From: Uranotaenia lowii
Lineage: Eukaryota > Arthropoda > Insecta > Diptera > Culicidae
Length of the DNA: 64,000 nucleotides
Direction of reading: 5' to 3'
Assembly: GCF_029784155.1 (NCBI RefSeq)
Contig: NC_073693.1
Coordinates: 356,825,825-356,889,824 of the forward strand
A model generated the notes under the pieces. The model had not been told where the DNA came from and searched no databases. It saw only the letters and a list, made by a program, of their open reading frames with translations. The position numbers and the translations under genes were made by a program. Shown here in pieces: positions 48,276-59,600 of the stretch (positions within the stretch are counted from its first letter, which is position 1; each line of letters begins with the position of its first letter).

Positions 48276-49166
48276 TTATTTTTTATGAAAGAAATATTTA
48301 GATTTTAAATAAGGGCTCAAGGGCACATTCCGTCGCACAACGGACAACTGTGTCCTATATTTCCGGATGCACTCACGATGAAATCCATGAACACAAGGTT
48401 CAAATCGTACGGTTCTTCCGTCTGGAATCAATTTTCCTGAACATATGTTACAAGTTCCACTAAAAATATATATTGTTTCAATAAAAGAATTTAAAATTAA
48501 AAAAAAAAAGCATTTTAAACAAACCTGTCTCCTAGAGGAACAGGAACGCTTTGCTTCTGATACGAAGCTGCTACGTATTGGAACAGCTTCAACCTCCACT
48601 CGTAATCTAAAAATAAAAAAAAAATCTATCAAAAGTACTCTTCAATTAAATCCCAACCTAATTCACCTGATTCACTTCCGTTGTGTTCGTTTTCGATGTG
48701 AAAGGCGAGGCTCCAGTCCAACAGTTGCGTGGCGTAACGACCACCACTACCGAATGTTACGCAAACCGGACAGCGCACCTTGTACTGACACTGTCTGTGC
48801 AACGATTTCAGATGTTCCAGCAGCGTGGTCAAACTGAAGCCCCGCTCCTCGCAGTACGGACACCGATAGATGTCGATATCACGCGGTCCAACGCAGTAGC
48901 TGAACCTGCGCAGGAACTCCCGCTCGGCCGGTATCGGTTGCATCGGGTGGAATGGACCGTGGGACTTTGTAAAGGAGCCTTTTGAATTACAATACTCACA
49001 TAGGTCATAACCAGGGCACATTAGACAGGCATAACGTGTTCCGTAAATGTGACCTTTCGTTGGGCCACATATCTGACAGAAAAATCCTATCAACAGTCGA
49101 ACACCATTAAAATGCGTTATTTAGATTTAAAAATTTATAAATTGTACCATGATGATACCCGTTCAT
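48276..49166 (-). CDS. ZZ / Di19-like / RING zinc-finger protein, KCMF1-like; RING frame disrupted
   Basis: Exons on the minus strand are 49166-49148, 49086-48667, 48606-48525 and 48459-48276, with GT-AG introns of 61, 60 and 65 nt; the total of 705 nt gives 234 residues. The start ATG (MNGYHHG) joins in phase to a perfect ZZ finger: C10, C13, C27, C30, C36, C39, H49, H53. Two C2H2 fingers follow (C82, C85, H98, H103; C112, C115, H136, H141) in the Di19 arrangement seen in KCMF1. Exon 4 begins a RING-H2 (C177, C180, C196, H198, H201, C204) but the last pair is missing in frame. One base over, the DNA reads GHSCPLCDGMCP then stop (48317), which would complete the RING and give about 220 residues. 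So there is a one-base frameshift near 48354-48359. KCMF1-type proteins act as E3 ubiquitin ligases; that role here is inferred. Orthology to KCMF1 itself, which has no such RING, is not claimed. Confidence 0.75.
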
Positions 49167-49559
49167 TGTTGTCCGTTACGAATGCTAGCGAAATTAGTAC
49201 TGATGAAAAACATGTTGCGTCCCCGTTTAGCTTTCAGTAGAAGTTTATTTGTATTGGAAAACAAAGAAAGTGATATATGCAACAGTTTTAGAGATCTTGG
49301 CATAATTGCTTGACCAAACGAAAATGAAATCCAACAACGTTACTAGAAATTGGAAGTGGTTCAATAGACTTAGCTTATTTCTCTACGGACAAAAAGTTCA
49401 TAAGTTTATAAATATTCAGAATACCTAATAATGAAAGTAAAATAACTTTAAAAAGGGTTATGCCTACATAGATTAACTGTATGAGTGATAATAAATAAAA
49501 TAATACCTGAAATTCAGATCCTTAGAATATAAAGACTTATACTGTCTTAGTCCATTTAG
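49167..49559. promoter_or_regulatory. region upstream of the zinc-finger gene
   Basis: AT-rich, about 390 bp between the zinc-finger gene's start codon and a SINE-like repeat. It should contain its promoter and 5' UTR. No TATA box or known motif stands out. Confidence 0.25.
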
Positions 49560-49705
49560 GCTTTACAGATTTTACAGACAACGTGGATAACTTAAGATTA
49601 GCATATTACACCCAGTACCGAGATAGGAATCGAACCCATGCCATCAGTGGGACTAGCGATTTCCGTCTAACCACGCTAACCGCTCGAGCAACGAGTCGTA
49701 CAATT
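49560..49705 (-). mobile_element. tRNA-derived SINE-like repeat
   Basis: On the minus strand, GCTCGAGCGGTTAGCGTGG (box A-like) and GGGTTCGATTCC (a perfect box B) lie about 45 nt apart, as in a tRNA with a long variable arm (Ser or Leu type). The acceptor stem does not close well and about 100 bp of unrelated AT-rich sequence follows the tRNA-like head. That layout fits a Pol III SINE. The tail and target duplication could not be defined, so ends are approximate. Confidence 0.55.
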
Positions 49706-49777
49706 CTTTCCATTCTTTCGAATGAAGCATTAGAAAAGCGCCTTTAGATATGCTAATTACTGGGTCTTTTTTTTATA

Positions 49778-50163
49778 CCTGGAGTTTCTTAAGGGAAATA
49801 AGTGCAACTTCAATGGTTTCTAAAAAACTTACGTCCCGTATAATTATACCGATCATACCTCTTATGCATCAATAGTTTTAAGTTTGGTGGGACATCAAAT
49901 TGATGTAGTCAGAAAAATTATTGGTTTCTTCAGTTCAGTTATAAAGCATGCGATTTTTACTACTCTTAGAAAAAGGGGTAACATGCAACAAACTTTGTTC
50001 TTAATAAGATTGAAAGGTATAAAGGTGAAGGTGAAAAGGTATAAAAATTTAATGTTTTTGATAAATTTTTGATGCCATAAAGGCCATTACGCATAAAACA
50101 CCAAATGCAATCACTTTTGGTTCTCTTGAAGCTAATTTTTACATTATTCTAAACATGGAGATA
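49778..50163 (+). mobile_element. CCGTCAA-family MITE, copy 2, left part
   Basis: Matches copy 1 (24203 onward) with many changes: TGCAACTTCAATGGTTTCTAAAAAACTTA corresponds to its left third, shortened here. The first terminal repeat is badly decayed. The copy stops at 50163, where a large insertion begins, and resumes at 60943. Confidence 0.6.
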
Positions 50164-50699
50164 TGATAGTAGGCCTGGGCTTGTTTCGTACGCACGTGTT
50201 TTTTTTTTGCGCTGATTATAAATTTCGGGAAAATCATGTTTTTAAAGTGAAATAAAAAGTTATTGAACGAAACGAAATTTTAAGAATAATCGGGAAAGTA
50301 TAGTAATAGTTGCGCTTGTCAATACAACTTGGAAAAGATATTAAGTTGCGTTGTCAACTCCTCAGGCATCAAGGTTCCGTCAATTTTTTCTTGATTTGTA
50401 CTTTTCAATGCAAAAATAATTGAGAACGGTTGTAACCGTTTGTTACTTGTACATAAAAATAATGTGTCTTTGACACTTTTTCAAAATCGACTACATCCCT
50501 GGTAAGGGGTTCTCACCAACTCTCATCGAGAGACGTCAAAACAATAGCCACTCAGGGGTTCGTCCCATTTTACCTCCCATCCCTCTCATTACGCGGCAAC
50601 TCTCTCCAGAGAGATACCCATGGGCGCGGATGAACAGGCTTTTGTTATCGCGAGGAAGTGTCATCACCCAATCAACGTCGCACACGTCATTTCCAATTG

Positions 50700-52900
50700 C
50701 CGACGTATTTATATATTGGTGTGACGGTCGGATGAACTTAAGAAAATGAAACTTTGCGAAGATTCGGCCTAGCAAGTTCAGGCTCTTTCTGTCCGTGAAC
50801 GCCTTAGGGCTAAGAAGTGCGCGTCGTGTCCTTTAAAGTTAAAGTAATAAAAAGTTGAATTTTCAAGTGGTGCAATAAATTCTAATTAATAACTACTAAA
50901 ATTACAGGTTTAAACAAAATAAGAAACGTCTACAAACAGAAAGACGATACAAACAGAAGATCAAAAGTGATTAAAATGAAAGTTGTTTGTTGGTTATAAA
51001 AATAGTACGTTCGCATAAGGTTAAAAGATGTATGTTAAAACAGTGTAACTTAAATATTTTCATTTGTTTAACAGCCACAATTACAACTAAAATTGTTAAA
51101 ACGACAGAAAAGAAACAATTTAAAATCAAAATTGTGAACTGAAAGAGGTAAACATTATGGACTTTGTGTTAAAATGTTAAAAACACATGCGTCCACGTGC
51201 AAACATGCGATTCAGCAAACTAAGTTTATTTATTTATATGTAATAGCCTTAAAAACCACAACACACGGAACAACGACATAAAACAACAAACTAAAACGTG
51301 TTTACGAAAGAAAAAGGTAAAAATGTATAAAATGTAACCCTATATATATATATGAATATTGTAAAAATGTATAGAGAATCACATGCGGTTCAAATTATGA
51401 CAACACAAGGGGTAGTAATGCTCGGATCAGGTCCAAAGGACCTTTTTCTTTTTGGTTTCTTCCTTAAAGCTTCCGGATCGGCCTCGTTGGGTAGCGGTGG
51501 TTGTCAAGAGCCAAAACTACCACGCTAAAACGGACAGAAAACTGAAGGTATCTGGTGGACCTAACCTCAACAAAGTCTACCAAACCGCAACCACGCGGAC
51601 TCTGGCATTCATCAAACTATATTCACTACCGTTTCGGGACGCCGAAACCGGTAAGAATCCGCCAGAGGGCCTACCTGTGCCGAGGATAATATTTCCGGAA
51701 TTCATCGTTACAAAATCTACACCCCAACAGAAACCGCAAGTATACGAGCATTTGTGAAGTCTAGGTTAGGGCTAATGTTGCCAATAAATAGCCGCCTTAT
51801 AATGTGTAAAGCCAATTTCCTGTTTTAGTGTTATTTATTTAGTTGGAGTTGTTACCACTTTTGCTTTGTCATCGAATATTTTCCGTTGTTACATGCCTCC
51901 CCCTGATACGTTCCGAGAAAGAGCTTGCACTTTGGTCATCAATTGAAAATAGTCTCCGAAAAACGGTTGGTGACATGCGAGGTACCACTCGCTTTTTATA
52001 ACAGGGTTTGTTTGTTCCGCTTTGTGGACATCTCTACTTTGGGTGCTCTTGCAGCACTCAAGAGGGAGTAGCCCGTGGTGATTCCTGCGTACGACCCTGA
52101 GTCCCAAACAATTTCACTCATTACATCCTGAACCAAAACCACCCACCCACTGAGTTAACCGCGAGTTACACGGTTCCGGAAATGAAAGTTCTTTCAAATG
52201 CATAGGAACTGCAGTAATATGAATTAGTGAAAACAATTTTTCCCCCAGTATGGTTGGGTTATAAAGGCTTATTCAAAGCCGAAAGGAGTAGTAGCGGAAA
52301 AGCGGCTGTGAAGAAAAGTGAGCCAACCTGGCGTATGGATTACTGCCAAGAGCTGTTCCTGTTTTTACGGGTAAAAATGTGATTAGATATGAAGAGGATG
52401 GTGGTGTTTAAAATGTGATGTTCATGAAAAGATTGCTGCAGAGAAAATAATATCAGGGGTTGTTTTGAAAAAAGTGATGGCCAAGTCATGCTGGCGTGGA
52501 AAAATAATTTGTTTGGGTTCGGGCGATCGACATAGAAATTTCGGCATGCTGCGACCAGAAAAATTCTTAGCACTGATTTCTGGGCCGTTTGAAAATTCGT
52601 ACTGTAAAGATAAGTATCTTTTCATTACAGAAATTCTAGTATCCTTTTCAAATGGTACGAGGTAAGATGTTGAAAATGTGTAACTATTTCATTTATAATA
52701 TTCATATTTCAAAATAGCTTAACTATATAAGGGGATTGGTGGAAGGGATTGAACAGGGCATCGAGCGATCCGAAAACTGATATACAATGGATTGTGGAAT
52801 CAAGCCAGCCGGAGTATCTCGGCAAATTTTGAATCTCCAGAAGGATACTTGGAAACCTTTTCGGAATTCTTTATTTGTTTCGAACAGTTGGAAGGGAGTA
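50700..52900. other. insert body, non-coding, with a possible LTR remnant
   Basis: On the minus strand, a purine tract GGGGGAGGCA (51903-51894) is followed by TGTAACAACGGAAAAT (from 51893), then a TATA-like ATTATAAGGC near 51799. That is the order expected at the start of a 3' LTR. A 72-codon minus-strand frame ends just before the tract, as Pol or Env frames often do. The other LTR end and a partner LTR were not found. A TATTTATATAT box lies at about 50706. A plus-strand frame of 101 codons (51452-51757) is not recognised. Confidence 0.25.
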
Positions 52901-52904
52901 AGAT

Positions 52905-53621
52905 TGTCGTTTTTAGTAGAATGAAGTAGAGTTGATTCCGTATTTTTAATATGCAATATATTAAAAAATTCCTGCAACGATTTGGTTTTACAATTTGCTG
53001 TGTTAACATTTCCATTTTTTAACTTACGTTTACTGTTTTTCTCTATTCTAGGTACTCTATTTTCGATTCTCCTAAACGTTGTACGCGGCTTATCGTGATG
53101 CGTTCCTAAACAATATTTCGGTTATAATTCAGTTTGTTTACTAATTCATGGGTAACCTCACTTGTATGACGGGTAAGTATGTAAATAAGCTTCAATAACA
53201 CGGCGACGCTTTTGACGCCTTTCTGGTTCTTCTGAACGCTGTTGCGTTTAGACGATTTACTCAGTGGATGCTAAACACGAGGCTCGTTTGGAACCCGTTG
53301 TGGTCGTATCACAATGGTGCTTATGCTGATCACTTTCCTTTATCGAGGCGTGCTCAAATTAGTTATCAAAAACTGGCTCTAGTTTTAGTATTACAATATT
53401 TCACAAACTGCTCAATAAATCTGGCGCAATATCTTATAATTCTGCTTCTTCTTCTTCTTGATTGTTCTTATTACTAAAAAAAATATCTCTCCGAACTATT
53501 TCCTTACAAGATCAGGGTCTTTTCGCATGAGCCTTTTGCTATTTTGTATCAGATCTAAAGTGCTATTCCTGATGCACGGAAAAAAATCTAAAAATTATTT
53601 TGATGGAGGCGCGCCGTGACA
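52905..53621 (-). repeat. 3' LTR of the BEL element (element orientation)
   Basis: 717 bp, TG...CA. The Gag-Pol stop codon lies 27 bases inside it. It contains (CTT)n/AAG runs near 53443-53458 and is nearly identical to the other LTR. Confidence 0.93.
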
Positions 53622-56600
53622 TTCCCCCCCGTAAACCAGTTGCTGGTTTACCACTACATCGCGTCGAACATCAAGTACTGCGAGCTTTACAGCCGGTCGC
53701 TCATAAATTCCGTTTGCAGTTTGGACTACTGCTTCTCGTACTTCACCGTCTTTACCAGGAGTAGCCGAAATCACTCTGCCAAGAGGCCAGCAGTTGCGTG
53801 GTAGGTTGGGGTCAATGACAAGGACCACATCATCCACTCTGATCGATTTGCTCGGATCTATCCATTTCGTTCTTTTGGTGAGGTCCGGTAGATAATCTCG
53901 AATCCAGCGTTTCCAGAAAACGTTCGCCTCGATTTGAGATGTTTGCCAAGTATTTCTAAGAGCCTGGTTGCTATCGTCGAAAGAAGTTGCAGGCTTCAAC
54001 CCGTTTGATGATCCCAGAAGAAAGTGATTAGGAGTCAAAACTGGCGAACTATCGTTCTCTAATGGCAAATTAGTCAGTGGTCTGGAGTTGACAACATTTT
54101 CGATCTCAATCAAAAGGTTTTTGAGAACTTCATCTGAAAGCTGATGACGTGGCTTTATCTGATTAAGATTCCTTTTCACAGATTGGATCATTCTCTCCCA
54201 TGATCCACCCATATGTGGCGAAGCGGGAGGAATGAATGACCATGTTGTATTCGGGCTCGATATTTCCTGGATGACTAAATTCTGATCCATTGAATTAAGA
54301 GCTGTTAAAAGCTCCTTACTTGCACCTATCATGTTGGTACCACGATCACTAAATATTTCAATGGGAACTCCTCTCCTCCCCATAAAATTCCTCAGAGCCA
54401 TAATACAGGATTGTGCAGACAGTGAATAGGCTATTTCAATATGGATCGCCCGTACTGTTAAACAAGTTATTAGCACACCCCAACGCTTTTCCGAACTACG
54501 CCTCACAGTGACATTAATAGGACCGAAGTAATCTACACCAACAAACGAGAACGGTCTGGAAAATGCTGCCAATCTAGTTATCGGGAGATCGCTCATCGGA
54601 GGCGGTTGTGGAACGGCTCGTAAATTTTTACAAATTTGACAGTTTGTTCGTACCTGCCAGAGTATGCTAGCGAGTCGGGGTACTATACGAAAACGTTGTC
54701 TTAGCTCGTTCAATACGGTGCGATGGTTGCGGTGATAAAAACGTACGTGGTAATGGTGAACTATAAGGTTGGTAATAGGACTTATTTTCGGAAGGATTAT
54801 GGGATGCTTGGCATCCATGCTAGCCATTTTGCATGCTCCGATTCGCGTTCTGGCTCTTAGTACCCTATGTTCATCTAGAAACGGCCAAAGTTCATAAATG
54901 GAACTTGATTTTGGTATAAGTTTTCGGGAAACGTTACCATCTGACAAAATTGTAATTTCTTCAGAGAACTTTTCAAGCTGTGATTGTTTGAAAAGAACTA
55001 ATTCGGCTTTGTGAATTTCTTGACCGGTGAGAGGACCAAGAAAGATGGGTTTATTGTGTGCCTGATTGTTACGGTTGATGAGGTATCTCCGAACCCATGC
55101 TGCTGTTCGTCTTAGGTGGTTCCAGCTTCTGAAACGTTTCGCTTCGAATAATTCTACTTTCACTTGGTGTAAATGTATGTGATGGTAAATGGATGCTTTC
55201 AATTCTTCTTGTGTTGGCTTGGTAACTACTCTCTCGATCGGCCACGTTGGCTCGTCTTCCTTCAAAAATTCTGGGCCATTCAGCCAGCGGCTATCATTTT
55301 TCAGCTCTGGTGACCTTTGATATTTGGTACCTTCATCCGCAACATTTTCATCTGTTGGTATCCACCTCCATTCTGACATTAGGGTTAAGTCCAGTATTTC
55401 GCTGACGCGGTGTCCGACGTAGTTGGAGTAGCGGCGATGATCTGACCTTATCCAACACAACACATCCCTGGAGTCGCTCCAAAAGTACCGCTGATTGATG
55501 CTCAAATTCCATGCTCTGCATATCGAATTGGCTAGCCTTGCCCCTATAAGTGCAGCTTCAAGCTCCATTCTCGGGATCGATAGAAACTTAAGTGGAGCTA
55601 CGCGAGATTTAGCTGCTACAATGACGCATTCTGTTTTGTCGTGTTGCTTGAAACGTAGGTAGACTACCGCTGCATATCCAAGTTCACTTGCATCGACGAA
55701 CGTATGTAGTTGGACGTTTGTATCTAACCCCGATGAGACCTCAGCGCGGAAGCACCTAGGAATACGTATTTCCTTGACTCTAGGTAAAACCGCTATCCAT
55801 TCCAGCCAACGATCAAAGATGTTCTTCGGGATTTGTTCATCCCACCCAATCGATGTTCTCCAGGTCTGTTGTAGAATGATCTTCAAATGAATTAGCAAAT
55901 TTGATAGGAATCCTAGTGGGTCAAACACAGACATGAGCGTTCGTAGTACTTCCCTCTTTGTGGGAATGCGGTTGCCTGCAAGAAGTTCGTCGTCGTGCCT
56001 ATTTGATAAACGGTAAGTAAAACTGTCCGTGGAAGTACACCACCACATGCCTAGAACCTTCTCCGTAGTCAACTCAGAATCAAGATTTAGACTCTTGCTT
56101 AAAGTGTTCGGTTGATTCAAAGCGGTCAAAACCTCTGTGGAGTTGGAAATCCAATTCCGCATTTCGAACCCGGCTTGTTCATGAACGAAACGAACTTCAT
56201 TTGCCAATCGAATAGCCTCCTGTTCGCTTTCTACACTCACCAGCATATCATCCACGTAATGGTTTTCGATTATGGCTGCTGCTGCTAGGGGATATTGACC
56301 TGCGAACTCTCCGGCGTTAACGTTCTTGACATATTGTGCAATACTCGGAGAACAGCATGCTCCGAAGGTAAGAACTTGCATGACATATGTGCTGGGACTG
56401 GTATCACTAGGGTTTTCCTTCCAAAGAAATCTTTGAAAATGTTGATCTTCTTTAGACACCATTACCTGGTGGAACATTTCCCTAATGTCACCACATACTG
56501 CGATTCGATGCTGACGAAATCTGATTAGAACGTCGACAAGTGATGTGTTTTGGTCTGGACCTTTTAAGAGGAGGGAGTTCAAAGCGGTTCCATGACTCTT

Positions 56601-59600
56601 AGCTGCTGCGTCCCACACGATACGGATTTTGTTCGGTTTGTTGATGTTAACTACTGGGAAGATTGGGAGGTACCACACTCGTTGATCATCTCTTTCAATT
56701 TCGTCTGCGTTGAGCTTCCGTATGTAACCCTTTGAAACATAGTCTTGAATTTTCTCACGTAGTACATTTGCGAGTGAGGCGTCTTTCTTCATTCTAATTT
56801 CCAGGCATTCGTATCGGCGCAGTGCATGTGTTTTACTGTTTGGTAGTCTAAATTTATCGTACTTCCAAAGCAATCGGCCTTCAAAACGTCCATCATCTCT
56901 TCGTTTGAAGCTCTTTAAAATCTCTCGGGCTCTACGGTCATCGTTTGATTCAATCAGGGTTGTTGACTTTGTGATTCCCAATCCGTCTATAGAAAAATAA
57001 TCGCGCATGGCCTGAAGAAGCATGTCATTTTGATTGCCTATGCACTGGCACATATGCACACCGTGGTAACCAGAGAAATTGTGATTATTCGTTTCGCCTC
57101 CTCCGTATACAATCCACCCTAAACGAGTCCTAGTCGCGACTGGCTCGTGCATCTTGCCCTCGCGGCCTCTTAAAACATACCCGAGGTTCGCATTATTGCT
57201 CCCGATCAGTATACGTGGTTGGACGTTGTGGTACGATTCCACCGGTATCCCTCGTAGATGGCTATATTGTTTGGACAAATCTTGCAAGTTCAGTGATTGG
57301 TGGAATAAACCTAGATTGGCAACGGTATGCACTTCGGGAAGTCGATACCTTTTAAGACCTGACGTGGTTCCGGAAATGTCGAATGTAACGTTTTCGGAAT
57401 CTAACTCATGAAGAGTTTTGTTGCTCGTCCAACGCAGACACAGCGGCTCAGTTTTTCCAGTCACACCTAATTCTGCAGCTAATGTGCTTTCCATCAACGT
57501 TACTGATGAACCGTCATCTAAGAAAGCGAAGGTCTTGATCGTTTTACAGGGTCCATACAGGAAAACGGGAACCACGCGGAATAAAACATGATTCGACCTC
57601 TTGTAATGGATGTTGCAGTCAGCAGATACAACAGGATCATCTTCTTTAACTACGGAATCTACATTTTGAAATTTATGAAGTAGGGGATGATGTTTGTAAG
57701 AGCATCCATTTTGACCACATATTATTTGGGATTTGCATGCTGTTCTAAAATGCCTTCCTAGACATCTCTTGCAGAGGCCGAATTCATTAACCGCAGCCCA
57801 GCGACCCTTGTAGCTGAATTCACAAAAACGCTTACATTTTTCCAATGATGTGCAGTTTCCTTTGCAAATTTTGCAGAATCGATCCACCTCAACCGTTGAC
57901 TGAAAATGTTGCTTTGGCTTCCCTTTAGGTTCTCTTACTTGGTAAAATTGAGCGTTATACTCCCGAGATTCTAATAACTGGTCATCGTCAATTTCGGTAT
58001 GCATATTCAAATAAGCTGGCCCCCTTTTCGCGTTTTTTGATAATTTTGGATTGGCGTTGGCAAAGGAAGCTATTGGCGAAATGGTTTCTGCAAAATCATA
58101 CAACCAGTCGCAGAATGTGGTAAGTCTAACATCAGCAATCGATCTTCGGTACCTGACCCAATCAACCTGGTATTGTATTGGTAGTTTTTCTACTAATTCG
58201 CGAAGCAATGCAACGTTATATGTGTACTCGTTCAGCTTGCATGCGTCGATAGTAGCGCACAAGTTTTTCACAGAAAGTGCAAACTCAACCATGGTTTCCA
58301 AACGATCAGCATGAGGAGAAGGGGTTGTTCGGATCCTAGAAATCAGATTATTCACGATGATTTCAGGATCTCCAAATAACATCTTCAAAGTTGAGATGAT
58401 ACCGCCTACGTTGGATGGACTCATTAGCATACACTTAACCGCTTCGTATGCTTTACCCCGGAGACACTTCTGGAGTCGAATCAAATTTTCTTCAGACGTG
58501 AATCGGCACATACTGGATGTAGTGTTGTATGTTGCATAAAATAACGGCCATTCTTCCGGAACACCACTGAAGACAGGTAGTTCTTGAGACACAGCTTTCC
58601 GGGCAGCTACCTGACTATTGGTAAGGTCACCTTCAAGATAAACTTCTTCGTGAGCGTTTCCAGGCGTAGACCGAAATGCACGGTATTGCGGCGTTGAGCG
58701 GTGTCTAGGAGTAAGTTGACCCTGAGCTGAATACATGGGTAGTCTTGCAACATCCTGTTGGATTCGTCCATCAGCTGCAGCGAAGTCGACATATGTGTCA
58801 TCTGGAATCCTCCGTTGATGTCGTCTCTCGAAAGGCTGCTGAGAAATCCTCGGATGCAACTGTGCCGGATGATTAATTATGGTTGGTTGATCTGGCATGA
58901 CATGTCTCTCTGCGGTTTTCGGATAATGAAGTTGATGTTCCTGCGGTAAATTTTGTTTTGAACGCTGAAACATAGATGGAGGTAGTTGGCGTTCTTCCAT
59001 CTTTGTGTATGGATCAGCAGACTCAGAATCGTAAGCCATTTCTTGCATCAAATTGTAACGCCTTCGAAGCAACTCCTTCTTCCTTGTGTACTCTTCTTCA
59101 TGAAGACGCTGTTCTTCTTCCAGTCTCTGCAACTCCAAATGGATGTACTCCTTTCCCACAGGCCGCGAAAGACTTGGAACGTGCTGCTGTTTCGATTGAT
59201 CTAAAGACCCTAAATTCTGGTAACTTTGATGATCGCTTGACGGCATAACACAAAACTTGTCGGTTGCAGCAGTAGTGTAAACTGGTTTATTTGAAACTGC
59301 GATCTTTGGCGGAAGCGAAGAACTCACTGTATAGACATTGCTAGATGGAGCGTTGAGTGAAAAAATATTTGCATACGGAGCCAGGGTATACGTAAGGGCT
59401 AAGGAGGTAGCGGGGGTGGCTATAAGCGAAGGCATAGTACTAACGATTGTGTTGGTTGAGGGAACCGTGAAAAGTGTTGGATCTATGGTACTATTCCTAT
59501 TGCTAACTGATAACAATGAAAGCCTGTCTTCTAACTGAGGATGCGATCGTGGTACATGGGTCTCGCTTGTTGTACTTACGATGTGTTCGGTAATGTTTGC

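Noticed and set aside
48358..48380. 22-nt intron that would reconnect the RING frames
   Set aside because: GTGAGT and ATAG are present, but 22 nt is far below the minimum for insect introns and splicing would delete the RING's last His-x2-Cys ligand.
51452..51757. 101-codon plus-strand frame in the large insert
   Set aside because: No recognisable domain and it overlaps a probable LTR remnant read on the other strand.
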